A stretch of 64,000 nt of DNA from Thaumasiovibrio subtropicus (GCF_019703835.1 NZ_AP023055.1:124001-188000); one strand, 5' to 3'; shown: positions 41,469 to 51,291, numbered from the stretch's first letter. Numbers and translations: made by a program. Notes: a model not told the origin generated them from the sequence alone.

Positions 41469-42247
41469 ATGATAACTACCCATAGACTCGAAATGACCCG
41501 TATTCAGGCGCAAGATTGGGCGTTGTTTGAAGCCTTAAACCGCCATCCTGATGTTATACTCAAGCCACCTCAAGATGCGAGGTTCAGAAGCAGACTAGCG
41601 CGTCGAGTTCAAGGCAAAGGTGTGAAGGAATGGCTTTCCCCTTTCAAACACATTTAACGCAGAAATCGGGGCGCTAGTCGCTTCCCGAAGGGCGAGTTTT
41701 CTAGGCTCGCCACCTTTGTTACTGCTTTTTGATTTAGCCCACTAGATCTTCAAAGCAGTGCCTCGATGGCAAACCTAGAAACTCTCGCTGAACACGTATC
41801 TTGAGGTGGCTTGAGTATATTCGATTGTGTTTTGATGAGCCATCGCCGGAACAAATTAAAGCGAGCTTTGAATCACGGCTTCCCGCCTGGGATAAGCGCT
41901 CTACGCACTGGTTATGCTTGACCCTACGAGAGCGTAATAGTGGTGAGAAAATCGGGGTAACAGGCTTTCGCCTTGTTGACGGAATTGCCGAAGTGGGGTA
42001 TCTGCTTTTGCCTCAATACCATGGTTTGGGCTTTGGTACGGAGTCGTTAAAAGCGCTTATTCAGTGGGCGTATGCAGAGCAAGACATAAAGTCGTTTAAG
42101 GCGATCGTGACGCAAGGCAATGTTGGCTCTGAAAAAGTATTGACCAAGAGTGGTTTTATTCTCAATGAGGTTGTACCGAATGCCTATGAAATTGGTGGTG
42201 AACGGTACGCTGATCATATCTATACACTGGCACTATCGGTCAATTAA
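41469..42247 (+). pseudogene. GNAT acetyltransferase gene split by a 261-bp repeat
   Basis: The N-terminal piece (41469 to about 41556) reads MITTHRLEMTRIQAQDWALF then EALNRHPDVI, and the C-terminal piece (from 41820) reads RLCFDEPSPEQIK and on to the acetyl-CoA motif VGYLLLPQYHGLGFGTESL and the C-terminus. Removing the repeat and one TA gives GAT GTT ATT CGA TTG TGT, which joins the two in one frame as DVIRLC, a typical RimJ/RimL-type acetyltransferase beginning. The rest is intact, so the disruption looks recent. A shortened protein could start at an internal TTG (41801), but it would lack the first strand-helix unit. Confidence 0.85.
41557..41817. repeat. 261-bp TA-flanked inverted-repeat element (MITE), copy 2, inside the GNAT gene
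   Basis: Same length and ends (TACTCAAGCC/GGCTTGAGTA) as copy 1, in the same orientation, with TA repeats at 41555-41556 and 41818-41819. About 14 differences separate the two copies. The host gene frame proves the TA duplication and both boundaries. Confidence 0.9.
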
Positions 42248-42256
42248 ACGGTGTCG

Positions 42257-42286
42257 AGACACGCGGTCACTTACTACCGCGTGTCT
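42257..42286. terminator. Hairpin between the GNAT pseudogene and the SH3 lipoprotein gene
   Basis: AGACACGCGGT and ACCGCGTGTCT form a perfect 11-bp stem with an 8-base loop. There is no long T-run on either side, so bidirectional termination is likely but weak. Confidence 0.55.
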
Positions 42287-42304
42287 TGATCTATAAAGGG
42301 ATAT

Positions 42305-43075
42305 TTACCCCTTTGCCTCAAGCGGTAACCAGCTATCGATATACCAGACACCGGTTTGTTTTTGACAGGCGAGGAACTTACCTTCTTCGACACTGGTGTC
42401 ATTGGAAAATTTGTAAGCAAGCGGACGGCAAGTCAGAATACCGACATAACCCAGCTCCGGCAGGGCGAGCGGATTACCAACTGGTGAGACGATAGGGTTT
42501 GGCTGGGTACTGAGTAAATCACGCTTTGTCACGTTGGCGGTGACATAGTTTTGATGGACATAGCCTTGTACCGTGCCGCCTTGCTCGACCAGTACCCAAG
42601 GTTGGCTGATCACCTGTGCCATTACATTAAACACCTCACCTTTTTTAAGTTGGCGTAAACGTGTGTGCTTTGTGCTGGGGCCTGAACGTAAATTAACGCG
42701 AGTGTTAGCTCGATAGGGCATGTCCATGAATACAAAATTCTGGTTTGGTTCAACTTGCTCAACGGTGGGGCGTTTTACCTCGACGGCTTGCCAATCCGTT
42801 CCCCCCACAGTGAGCTCCCAGCGCGCGTTGGTTTGACGATCGCGTCCTTTTCGCGTGGTGGTATTCGCTGATTCAAGCAGTCTCACGGAAGCGCTCAACA
42901 TGGATTCTCTACCGGATTGGGTAAAGTATTGATCAAGGTGATCGCTTAATGTCGATACACCCGTTGCGTGCTCCGCTTTGCGGGTTTGAGAAACTTTCGC
43001 AACGTCGGTCGTTTGTGAGGTGAGTTGACAACCTACCATCGGTAACGTGATGAGCAAGGCACACAGTTTTTTCAT
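42305..43075 (-). CDS. SH3-domain lipoprotein, last gene of the Asp-tail operon
   Basis: A 256-residue lipoprotein: signal with lipobox MVGC (Cys16). Residues about 120-175 form a bacterial SH3 domain (ANTRVNLRSGPSTKHTRLRQLKKGEVFNVMAQ... WVLVEQGGTVQGYVHQNYV), which often binds peptidoglycan. The N-terminal part (about 40-75) is helical. It overlaps the kinase stop by 4 bases (ATGA), so it is translationally coupled to the two-component genes. It may link the cell wall to the signalling system. Confidence 0.78.
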   Translation of the reverse strand: MKKLCALLITLPMVGCQLTSQTTDVAKVSQTRKAEHATGVSTLSDHLDQYFTQSGRESMLSASVRLLESANTTTRKGRDRQTNARWELTVGGTDWQAVEVKRPTVEQVEPNQNFVFMDMPYRANTRVNLRSGPSTKHTRLRQLKKGEVFNVMAQVISQPWVLVEQGGTVQGYVHQNYVTANVTKRDLLSTQPNPIVSPVGNPLALPELGYVGILTCRPLAYKFSNDTSVEEGKFLACQKQTGVWYIDSWLPLEAKG

Positions 43076-44445
43076 AGTGGTGATGATTCCCCTTGTCGAC
43101 CGCCCGGCAAAGCCAGACGAATTCTTGTTCCGCCTAATGGCGAGTGTTCTATGCTGATATCGCCACCATAAAGGGTAACAATATCGGTGACGATCGCCAT
43201 GCCAAGGCCACTGCCTTCGGTGGTTTCGTCGAGTCGCTTTCCTGCTTTAAAGATGGTGTCGCGCGCGCTTTCTGGGATCCCCGGCCCATCATCATCGATG
43301 TGGAGAACAACTTGATGGTCTCCTTCCTCCACGTTGACGTAGATGTGGCTATCCGCCCATTTACACGCGTTGTCTATCAGGTTCCCCAGTACTTCTTCCA
43401 AGTCATGCTGGTCGCCACCGAAATAAAAGTCGGGTGGGCAGCGAAAACCAAGTGATAATCCGCGCTGTTTATATAGCAATTCCATCGAAAAAAGAATATC
43501 ACTGAGACTTTCTGATACATTTGTTTGCGAAGCAAGTTGGTTTATTGCTCCCGAGAGGCGGGCCCGTGATAAATGTGTCTGCGCATTCTGGTTAAGTTTG
43601 TCTAGTTGTTCAGTCATCACTTTTGCTGAGTCTGCATCAAGGTGATTGAGCTCATTTTGGATCACTGAGATGGGGTTTTTTAATGCATGGGCTAGATTCG
43701 CCGCTTGTAATCGAGAACGCTCTAAAATGGCGCTATTGTGCTCAAGCAATGTATTGAGTTCGTCTCCGACGGATTGAAGCTCTCGAGGTAAGGTTTGTTC
43801 GAAACGGCTTTGTTGACCGCGGCGGATCCGACCTATTTCATCACCCATGGCATGAATGGGCTTGAGGACTTGGCGCACCTGAAACCACAGTGAGGCGAGC
43901 ATAAATATCCCCAACACACAGAGCATGCCGGCGACTAGTTTGGCGAACCCGGCAACATCGTTATCGATATCCGCGCTTGGCCCCGCGACAAGAAATTGCC
44001 AAGGTTGGTCGCTGCCCGCAAAACGAATGCTTTGTAGACCGACCCGCAGCTCTTGGAGTGGGCCATTGATCTCTTGCCAGTGATACTGACCGATAAAATC
44101 AGGACGCAGCAGGGGGAGAGGTTCATCACTGTAGAGCGATAGCGATTGCTCTATCACCTCGCCATTGGGCGAGATGATTTGCCAGTACCAGCCGGAAAGC
44201 GGTTGATTAAAATGAGGTGCAGAGGGACGCCATGCCAAGGTGACATTGCCATTGGGGGTGATCTCTGCGGCGGCAACCAGATCATAAAGTTGATTGCGAA
44301 TGGATTGATCAAAACGCTTTTCGATGAAGTGTTCGAATATCAACAGTAATCCCGCGCCGGTGGCGAGAATCGCACTGAGATACCAAATCAACCCGGACTT
44401 TAAAACAATGCGGGTGAGCGACTCGGAGTGATTAGCCTTTTTCAT
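43072..44445 (-). CDS. Sensor histidine kinase (PhoQ/QseC type) of the Asp-tail operon
   Basis: A 457-residue inner-membrane kinase with two helices (about 18-36 and 165-185), a periplasmic sensor between, a HAMP-like region, the H box HALKNPISVIQNELNHLD near 255, N box NLIDNACKWA near 355 and a normal G1 box DDDGPGIP near 388. The H box HALKNP is the PhoQ/QseC-type. Cation or envelope stress sensing is usual for this class. It overlaps its regulator by 14 bases. Its periplasmic domain may read the Asp-rich protein or its ions (inference). Confidence 0.9.
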   Translation of the reverse strand: MKKANHSESLTRIVLKSGLIWYLSAILATGAGLLLIFEHFIEKRFDQSIRNQLYDLVAAAEITPNGNVTLAWRPSAPHFNQPLSGWYWQIISPNGEVIEQSLSLYSDEPLPLLRPDFIGQYHWQEINGPLQELRVGLQSIRFAGSDQPWQFLVAGPSADIDNDVAGFAKLVAGMLCVLGIFMLASLWFQVRQVLKPIHAMGDEIGRIRRGQQSRFEQTLPRELQSVGDELNTLLEHNSAILERSRLQAANLAHALKNPISVIQNELNHLDADSAKVMTEQLDKLNQNAQTHLSRARLSGAINQLASQTNVSESLSDILFSMELLYKQRGLSLGFRCPPDFYFGGDQHDLEEVLGNLIDNACKWADSHIYVNVEEGDHQVVLHIDDDGPGIPESARDTIFKAGKRLDETTEGSGLGMAIVTDIVTLYGGDISIEHSPLGGTRIRLALPGGRQGESSPL

Positions 44446-45094
44446 TCAGCTGATATCCCATGCCGCGCCGAGTTTGAATGTGTTGCGTCCCTATTTTTTT
44501 ACGGACGCGATTTACTAATACTTCAATGACGTTTGAGTTGTGTTCGAAGTCCATCTGGTAGAGATGCTCTGTCAGCGTGGCCTTGGAAACGACTTCGCCC
44601 GCATGGTTCATCATATAAGCGAGCAAGCGATATTCGAGTGAGCTCAAATCAAGGTGAGCCCCTTTGAGTGTGGCGCGCTGAGTCGCGGTATCAATTTCTA
44701 ACTCGCCACAACGTAAGATAGAACTGGCATGGCCGCATGCGCGGCGCACCAAGGCTTCAACCCGGGCCAATAACTCTTCCATTTCGAAGGGTTTCACTAA
44801 GTAGTCATCAGCACCAGCACGTAAGCCTGTGACTTTTTCACGCCATGTGTCACGGGCAGTTAAAATAATCACGGGCATTTTATTGCCACCACGTCGCCAG
44901 TCAGTCAGCACGCTTAAACCATCTCGCCCCGGTAGTCCGAGATCGAGTATCGCGATGTCGTACTCTTCTGTATCGCCTTGAAACCAAGCGTCGTTGCCGT
45001 CGTGAACGGTATCCACTGCGAAGCCGTGTCCGATTAATGCCTGCGTAATCTGCTCTGCGGCTTGGATGTTGTCTTCTACTACCAGCGCTCTCAT
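44432..45094 (-). CDS. OmpR-family response regulator (PhoP/QseB type) of the Asp-tail operon
   Basis: A 220-residue regulator with receiver VVEDN, phospho-Asp in YDIAILDLGLPGRDG near 51, Lys in DDYLVKPFE, and winged helix LSSLEYRLLAYMMNHAGEVVSKATLTEHLY and VNRVRKKIGTQHIQTRRGMGYQL. The length and the RRGMGY ending match PhoP/QseB. It is 55 bases downstream of the Asp-tailed protein gene. Confidence 0.92.
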   Translation of the reverse strand: MRALVVEDNIQAAEQITQALIGHGFAVDTVHDGNDAWFQGDTEEYDIAILDLGLPGRDGLSVLTDWRRGGNKMPVIILTARDTWREKVTGLRAGADDYLVKPFEMEELLARVEALVRRACGHASSILRCGELEIDTATQRATLKGAHLDLSSLEYRLLAYMMNHAGEVVSKATLTEHLYQMDFEHNSNVIEVLVNRVRKKIGTQHIQTRRGMGYQLNEKG

Positions 45095-45149
45095 TACTCT
45101 TCTGCCTTGTTTCTATCTAATCCTTGAGGGAAACCGATACTAACAACGG

Positions 45150-45626
<477 letters not shown>

Positions 45627-45898
45627 TTTACCTTCCTACTAAAGCGCTCGTTTAGAGCGATTTTTTCACCGTTCACTTTACGTGCCGCAACCTTACAACA
45701 AGCTTACAGAAGAAAATAGGACAGCGGTTATAAAGTGGTTTATAAAGAAAATTATGAAAAATATTTATGTTCATAATCAGTTGCTTATCGCGATTTTTTG
45801 CAACCTTACATCAAGCTTACAGGGGTTATCAGATAAACGTCAGTCAGTGCTGCTTAACATGGCTCCACATTCAACGAACACCTGCATGGAGCAAAAAA

Positions 45899-46957
45899 AT
45901 GATTACTTTTCATCAGCAACAACGTTTTAACCAAGCTAAGCAATCTTTCGTGACACGCCGCGTTCCTCAAGCAGCAATGTGTACCTTGCTGACTGGTGCA
46001 CACAAGCCTCAATCCGGTGACTTAGTGTTAGCGCGAATCGATCGTCTCGGTCATCACAAGCGTTCTGAACGTGTTGATGGACGCCGTGCTCGCTTGTTTG
46101 AAGGTGATGAGGTGATTTTGGCTTATGGCAACCGATACGCACCGGATCAAATTGAATCGGAAGTACCGGAGGACCTCTCTCCTTGTCACATGGCCGCGGC
46201 GGGCGGCATTGCCTCGAAAGCCTTGAGCTGGCATGCCCGTATTCAATTTCCAACCGAGATAACACCCATTGGATTAATTGGCGATCAAAATGGCCAAGTC
46301 CTTAACTTACGTGACTTTGCGGTGGCGACCTCGTCATTGCCTGTCAACGTTCCGAACATTGTGGTGGTCGGCACCTCGATGAATGCCGGAAAAACCACAA
46401 CCGCAGCGCACCTTATTCATGGTTTGCAAAAGGACGGATACAAAGTGGGAGCGATGAAAGTCACCGGGACAGGGGCTGGCGGCGACCTTTGGTATATGGA
46501 AGACGCGGGTGCGCATCTGGCTATCGACTTTACCGACGCAGGCTTTCCTACGTCATTTAAAATCGATTTGAAGGAACTGATGCCGATTGTACGCAGTTTG
46601 GGTAATGCTTTGATCGAGGCGGGCTGTAACGCCATTGTGATTGAAATTGCCGATGGCCTGTATCAGCGAGAAACCAAAGCCTTGTTGGAAAACCCTGAGT
46701 TTAAAGCCATGTTCCATAACGTGATATTCACTGCACGCGAAGCCATGGGCGCAACGTCGGGTGTAGAGTGGTTGAAATCACGTGGCTATCACGTTCCGGC
46801 GATCAGTGGACAGCTGTGTGCCTCGCCACTCGCCTTGCGTGAGACCGAGCATCAAGTTGCGATGCCTATCTTAGATCTCGACAACTTGATTGCCTCGGGG
46901 ACAGCAGCGTCCGTACTGCACTTACCGCTGACACACAATACCCGCGCGATAGCCTAA
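45899..46957 (+). CDS. MobB/DUF1611-like P-loop protein in an operon with an ABC exporter
   Basis: A 352-residue protein; ATG at 45899 (MITFHQQQRFNQ) is preferred, since the earlier extension is not protein-like. Residues 1-100 form a beta-rich domain (SGDLVLARIDRLGHHKR, GRRARLFEGDEVILAYGNRYAP). Residues about 140-300 form a P-loop domain with Walker A GTSMNAGKTTTAAH and a Walker B-like AIVIEIADG. This resembles DUF1611 and MobB-type NTPases, whose substrates are mostly unknown. The sequence ALKVTGT-type loop after Walker A (MKVTGTGAGGDLW) also fits this group. It is 14 bases upstream of a degenerate ABC transporter gene. Cytoplasmic, function unknown. Confidence 0.75.
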   Translation: MITFHQQQRFNQAKQSFVTRRVPQAAMCTLLTGAHKPQSGDLVLARIDRLGHHKRSERVDGRRARLFEGDEVILAYGNRYAPDQIESEVPEDLSPCHMAAAGGIASKALSWHARIQFPTEITPIGLIGDQNGQVLNLRDFAVATSSLPVNVPNIVVVGTSMNAGKTTTAAHLIHGLQKDGYKVGAMKVTGTGAGGDLWYMEDAGAHLAIDFTDAGFPTSFKIDLKELMPIVRSLGNALIEAGCNAIVIEIADGLYQRETKALLENPEFKAMFHNVIFTAREAMGATSGVEWLKSRGYHVPAISGQLCASPLALRETEHQVAMPILDLDNLIASGTAASVLHLPLTHNTRAIA

Positions 46958-46971
46958 CAAGAGCGTGAATA

Positions 46972-48531
46972 ATGAGTTCAACAATCACGCTTGTTGCCTT
47001 GCAAGCGGGTAAGCGCCGCCGATTAATTACCTATTTGGTGGCGCTGGGTTTGGTACTCACCGCATTGAATGTGGGTGGCGTGCTCTTGATTCAGCACCTT
47101 TGGCAAGGTCATGATGCATCCGAGAATTTGCCGCTATCGATTGCCCTGTTTGTGGTTTTAGTCGCAGTGATGGGCAGCCTTTATTATGCCGAAGCGGTAT
47201 TGGCGGAAAAGTTGGGTTTAGATTACGTTAAAGCGGTACGTCAGCAGTTGTATGCCACCTTAATGTCAGCGCCACAGCAGCAGTCGCCTCAACGGGTGGG
47301 AGTGGCGATGACGCGTTTAATTACTGACGCCAATAACATTAAAAACTGGGCAAGTTTGGGTGCCCCCGTTTTTATCACCCATGGACTCTCTCTCGTTGGC
47401 TACTGCATCTTGATTCTGGTGCAATGGCCGCATGTAGGATGGCTGCTTTTGGCATTGATGGCCTTTGCATTGATGGCAACGGCTTTGCTAACGGCACCGA
47501 TGATGCGCACGGCGTTAACGTTGCGCCGTGATCGGGGGCGGTTGAGCGGGCATATCGGTGAAATGATCATTGCCAATTTGTCGGTACAACAAGCGGGGCG
47601 AGTAAACCGAGAAGCGAAACGGCTCGGCCGTCACAGTGATCTACTGGCAGATAGCGCAGTGAATTATGCCAGATTGCGCAGTTTGCTCGCGGTGAATCCC
47701 ATGCTGTTGCAACAGTTGGCGTTGTTGGTGTTGGCGGTGAGCGCACTAGGTGATGGTGATCATCAGGCGATGTTACTGTTGGTACTAGGACTGATGTTTG
47801 TATCGCTGACACGCATAATGCAGGCATGGGAGCACGGTGTGACCTACTATGCCGCCAAGCAAAGGCTAGAGTTTGCGATGCGTAAGGTGCAGCCGATACC
47901 AGCGGAAAAATCCACCAAACTGACTAACCAGCCCTTGAGTATTAAGCTTCGAGATCTCGCGTTAATCCCTGATTCACCATTACTTAAGTTGAGTGCAGCG
48001 GCGGGCGACAGAATCATACTGAGTGGATTGCAATGTAGTGGAAAGAGTTTACTCACGTTAATGCTGTGCCGGCAGGCATTACCTGCGTCAGGGCGTATTG
48101 TGTTGGGAGGTCGGCGCTTGGAGTGGCTTACCGCGGCGAGTTTACATCGTGCGGTACAGCTGGTTAATGATGATGCCCAGTTGATGCGTGGCAGTATTGA
48201 AAGCAATCTACTTTACGGCAATCGTCACATTGATACCGCGTGGTTTGAGCGTATTTGTCAGGTATTAGAACTTGAAGACCTCAATCAGACAGTGACAGAG
48301 TTAGGGAGTAACCTTTCTTCTGGGCTGACGCAACGTATCTTGATTGCGCGCGCATTGCTAAAAAAACCGGGTTTGCTAATGGTTGATCGCGCGGGTGTTG
48401 ACCGAGACAACCCACTACAGCAAGCCATGCTAACCTTGCAGAAAGAGGGTGGATTCACCTACTTACTGACAACACGACGCAAGCTCAACAGCAAACTAAA
48501 AGCGCAATGGGACACAGTGTGGGAAATTTAA
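46972..48531 (+). CDS. ABC exporter-like membrane/ATPase fusion with degenerate ATPase motifs
   Basis: A 519-residue half-transporter: six membrane helices (about 20-300) and an ATPase domain (about 320-519). Walker A is GLQCSGKS and the signature is LSSGLTQR (LSGGQ variant). Key catalytic residues are lost: Walker B reads LLMVDRAG with Arg where the catalytic Glu sits; the H-loop reads LLTTRRK with no His; and the Q-loop reads LVNDDAQL with Asn for Gln. It may be a regulated or non-hydrolytic transporter, or an inactive partner. It follows the P-loop gene by 14 bases, so the two probably act together. Confidence 0.8.
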   Translation: MSSTITLVALQAGKRRRLITYLVALGLVLTALNVGGVLLIQHLWQGHDASENLPLSIALFVVLVAVMGSLYYAEAVLAEKLGLDYVKAVRQQLYATLMSAPQQQSPQRVGVAMTRLITDANNIKNWASLGAPVFITHGLSLVGYCILILVQWPHVGWLLLALMAFALMATALLTAPMMRTALTLRRDRGRLSGHIGEMIIANLSVQQAGRVNREAKRLGRHSDLLADSAVNYARLRSLLAVNPMLLQQLALLVLAVSALGDGDHQAMLLLVLGLMFVSLTRIMQAWEHGVTYYAAKQRLEFAMRKVQPIPAEKSTKLTNQPLSIKLRDLALIPDSPLLKLSAAAGDRIILSGLQCSGKSLLTLMLCRQALPASGRIVLGGRRLEWLTAASLHRAVQLVNDDAQLMRGSIESNLLYGNRHIDTAWFERICQVLELEDLNQTVTELGSNLSSGLTQRILIARALLKKPGLLMVDRAGVDRDNPLQQAMLTLQKEGGFTYLLTTRRKLNSKLKAQWDTVWEI

Positions 48532-48648
48532 CCAAGATCCCGAATTCACTTATTACACACGTCACCCTTAGCAAAAATCCTCGCTGGGTTTGATGTCAGT
48601 TTTGCTGCTAGCTATGGTGAAAACGTCATCACCACAGGGCGGACGTGT

Positions 48649-49878
48649 ATGAAAGCAGAGGCGGCAAACGCAGAGGGGATACGCTGGCAAACGCTAGTGG
48701 CGGTATTGTGTGCGGGTTGGGTCGTTATTTGGATCTATCGGACTGCGCTCACCCCTATTTATCCGCAAATCCAAGCCTCGTTTAATGGGATTAGTGACGC
48801 CGAGGTAGGCGCTATCGCCAGTTTCTATTTTCTAAGCTACTGTGTGTTACAAGTCCCGTGCGGCATGCTTGCCGATAAGTTCGGCCAAAAAGCGATGTTA
48901 CTGCTAGGCTTTGGGCTTTTCTTTCTTGCCACGTTGGGGGTTGCCCTTACCTCTAGCCTGACAGGGCTCTATATCGCCTCACTGCTCGCCGGGGCGGGCT
49001 GTGCGTCCTTCTTTAGCTCTGCGTACTCATTGTCATCACTTTACGTGCCGCTGGCTCGTCGTGCTCTTGCCAATGCAATGATCAACAGTGGCTCGGCTCT
49101 AGGGATGGGGCTAGGACTCGTCGCTGCCAGTGTGCTAGTCACCACCTTCGCTCTCCCTTGGCAATGGTTACTGTTTGGGATTGCCGCATTATCTGTGGTG
49201 ATGATGGGGGTTTTTGCCCGAACTATTCCTAGCCTATCGACCAAGGCTAGCCCTGCGCCAACACAAGCAATCGAATCGCCAACTGAGCCATTGTTTAGCT
49301 ACGCGCTCGCGAGTGCTTATTTTCTCTATTTTTGTACTTGTTATGGTTACTACTTGATCGTGACTTGGTTGCCCAGTTACTTACAGAACGAGCGAGGATT
49401 TGAAGGGGCTGCCATCGGGATGACTGCCGCCATCGTCGCGTTTGCAGGGATCCCGGGGGCGCTTTTCTTCAGCCAGTTTGCGGATAAGTATCGAGACAAG
49501 AAAGTTGCTCTTATCCTCGTGTTACAAATCGCCGCGGCCGCTATGCTAACTCTGATGGTGTATGCAGAGAGTACGTCAGTCCTTTTCTTGAGCTTAGGTT
49601 TGTATGGGTTGCTGGGGAAGTTAGCCATAGACCCGTTATTGATTGCGTATGTGTCGCAGCTCGCCCCAAAAGCGAGGATGGCAAGGGCGCTGAGTTTGTT
49701 GAATTTCTTCGGGATGAGCTCAGCGATTGTCGCGCCAGCCTTAACGGGATGGTTGTCGGATGTGACTGGCACGCGACAAACGAGTTTTTATCTTTCAGCA
49801 GTGTTAATTCTGATTGGCAGTGTCGCCTTTGGCGTGGTCAGTTACACGAAAAGACCGTCAACCGAAGTAACGAACTGA
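48649..49878 (+). CDS. Major facilitator superfamily transporter
   Basis: A 409-residue twelve-helix permease of the MFS, with the loop 2-3 motif GMLADKFGQKAML (G-x-L-a-D-r-x-G). The start, WVVIWIYRTALTPIYPQIQASF, is like nitrate/oxalate-type and sialate-type MFS carriers but the substrate cannot be told. It is 117 bases after the ABC-like gene with its own probable promoter. Confidence 0.88.
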   Translation: MKAEAANAEGIRWQTLVAVLCAGWVVIWIYRTALTPIYPQIQASFNGISDAEVGAIASFYFLSYCVLQVPCGMLADKFGQKAMLLLGFGLFFLATLGVALTSSLTGLYIASLLAGAGCASFFSSAYSLSSLYVPLARRALANAMINSGSALGMGLGLVAASVLVTTFALPWQWLLFGIAALSVVMMGVFARTIPSLSTKASPAPTQAIESPTEPLFSYALASAYFLYFCTCYGYYLIVTWLPSYLQNERGFEGAAIGMTAAIVAFAGIPGALFFSQFADKYRDKKVALILVLQIAAAAMLTLMVYAESTSVLFLSLGLYGLLGKLAIDPLLIAYVSQLAPKARMARALSLLNFFGMSSAIVAPALTGWLSDVTGTRQTSFYLSAVLILIGSVAFGVVSYTKRPSTEVTN

Positions 49879-49999
49879 CTCTCATCGTGTCGTGCTTTTT
49901 CGTCAATAATGTTGCCTTGTTCAAACTCTGACCAACTGGACTTGTCCTTTCTATACAATGAGTTAATCTTTAGTGTATATACGTTGTTGGAAGTCGGGC

Positions 50000-50407
50000 A
50001 TGCTAAGTTATCACGTCGAGCGCAATGCAGCTTATCAAGACAAAGCAGAAAAACGTCGCGGCCGAGCGGTTTATATGGCTGATGGCATTGTGACCTTACA
50101 AACCCGGCAGGGTGAGAATTTTGTCGTCAAAATGACCGAAATCGAGCCAGCGCCTGTCAGGGAAGACAGTGACTACTTTATCTCCCTGCGTGATAACGCG
50201 CCGTTTAATCAGGCGAATGTCACGCTTTGTCGACGAGATGCACCGCAACATCACTGCCTAGGCAAAGGCGAACGTGTTGAAGGCGGAGAGCACGACGGTT
50301 TGTGGAAAGTCTCAATCGTAACTGATGGCGTTCCTGTGCTGCTCGGTTATTTCCCTAGCCAACAACGCGCCATCGATGCCTTGTGGATGGAGCGTTGGCA
50401 TATATAA
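50000..50407 (+). CDS. Hypothetical protein whose 3' end is repeated downstream
   Basis: A 135-residue soluble protein that I do not recognise. It begins MLSYHVERNAAYQDKAEKRRGRAVYMADG (ATG 50000; an ATG 9 codons upstream is possible) and ends in ALWMERWHI. No motif is evident. Its last 28 codons are copied 884 bases downstream (51208 on) and a third, degraded copy of the ALWME region lies near 52150. It converges with a membrane-protein gene seven bases away. Confidence 0.6.
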   Translation: MLSYHVERNAAYQDKAEKRRGRAVYMADGIVTLQTRQGENFVVKMTEIEPAPVREDSDYFISLRDNAPFNQANVTLCRRDAPQHHCLGKGERVEGGEHDGLWKVSIVTDGVPVLLGYFPSQQRAIDALWMERWHI

Positions 50408-50936
50408 GGTGCCTTAAAGCGGTTCGTTAAAAAACAAAGGCTGTTCTAAAGGACAACTCTTGATTGCAGAGCGAACTTCATAGTCATAGCCAAACTGTGA
50501 ATGGTTATTGTCTGCGTCCACTCTTAAAGCCCAAACATACTCATTATTGACCGTGTCTCTGACCAGTGATAAAAGGTACGTTTTACCTTCAAACGGAAGA
50601 GACTTTACCCACGTATCGAAATGAACTCCGCGCTTATAGCCAAGAAGCTGTGAATGGCTGTATTGGAAGCCGTCTGTCCAAGGTTGCGATAAAAATAATG
50701 ATCTAATTGCTGAATTAACCGGCTCTTTATCTCTTTGAAAACGATTAAGTAAACCAAGCGCTTCTTTGACATTATAACGAGAAATGTCTTCGGGAATTTC
50801 CAAAATCTCTCGACTTATTATGTAACCATTACTGCAGTTAAAAATCCAATCTCCACTTAACACATATTGAGTGCCACTCACTTTCCATTCTAAACCCAAA
50901 TCCGCCTCAAAGAGTTTACTTGAAGCTATCCACAGT
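50324..50936. repeat. Duplicated segment, copy A
   Basis: This segment of about 613 bases repeats at 51208-51820 with a constant offset of 884 bases. It holds the 3' end of the upstream hypothetical gene and most of the convergent membrane-protein gene. By eye the copies are about 93 percent identical. Confidence 0.8.
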
Positions 50937-50983
50937 ATAAAAATAACAACAAATGGTATGATTATAAATATTTTTGAATTCAT
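50414..50983 (-). CDS. Hypothetical membrane-anchored protein, paralogue A
   Basis: A 189-residue protein with one N-terminal hydrophobic segment (IFIIIPFVVIFILWIASS) then an extracytoplasmic domain with two Cys (NCSNG near 48, KSCP near 178) that may form a disulfide. Notable stretches are SQPWTDGFQYSHSQLLGYKRGVHFDTW. It is unknown to me. The paralogue at 51298 is closely similar over residues 16 to the end but has a different start. AT-rich codon use suggests acquired DNA. Confidence 0.6.
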   Translation of the reverse strand: MNSKIFIIIPFVVIFILWIASSKLFEADLGLEWKVSGTQYVLSGDWIFNCSNGYIISREILEIPEDISRYNVKEALGLLNRFQRDKEPVNSAIRSLFLSQPWTDGFQYSHSQLLGYKRGVHFDTWVKSLPFEGKTYLLSLVRDTVNNEYVWALRVDADNNHSQFGYDYEVRSAIKSCPLEQPLFFNEPL

Positions 50984-51201
50984 GTATTTACCTGGAGATT
51001 GGTAAGGTGTGAAATTAGTCTTTATTTTTAAGATAGTTGATATGAAATCTCATGTTAGGTTAAACATCTAATCAATAGAATTCAAAGGGGTTTGAATTTT
51101 AATGAGAGTGAAATCTAAAATTAGTTGCAAATTCTACAGGGTGTCATTATCTATGTTGCGGTTAATCGTTAATTTTATAAATACAGTGCGGTGTAAATGA
51201 T

Positions 51202-51291
51202 ATGGCGGATGGCATTCCTGTGCTGCTGGGTTATTTCCCTAGCCAACAACGCGCCATCGATGCCCTGTGGATGGAGCGTTGGCATATATAA
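51202..51291 (+). pseudogene. 3' fragment of the 50000-50407 gene, left by duplication
   Basis: It codes MADGIPVLLGYFPSQQRAID then ALWMERWHI and a stop, matching the last 27 residues of the upstream gene. The rest of the gene is missing, so it is a remnant of the segmental duplication. The preceding 50984-51201 gap is AT-rich with nothing else visible. Confidence 0.75.
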
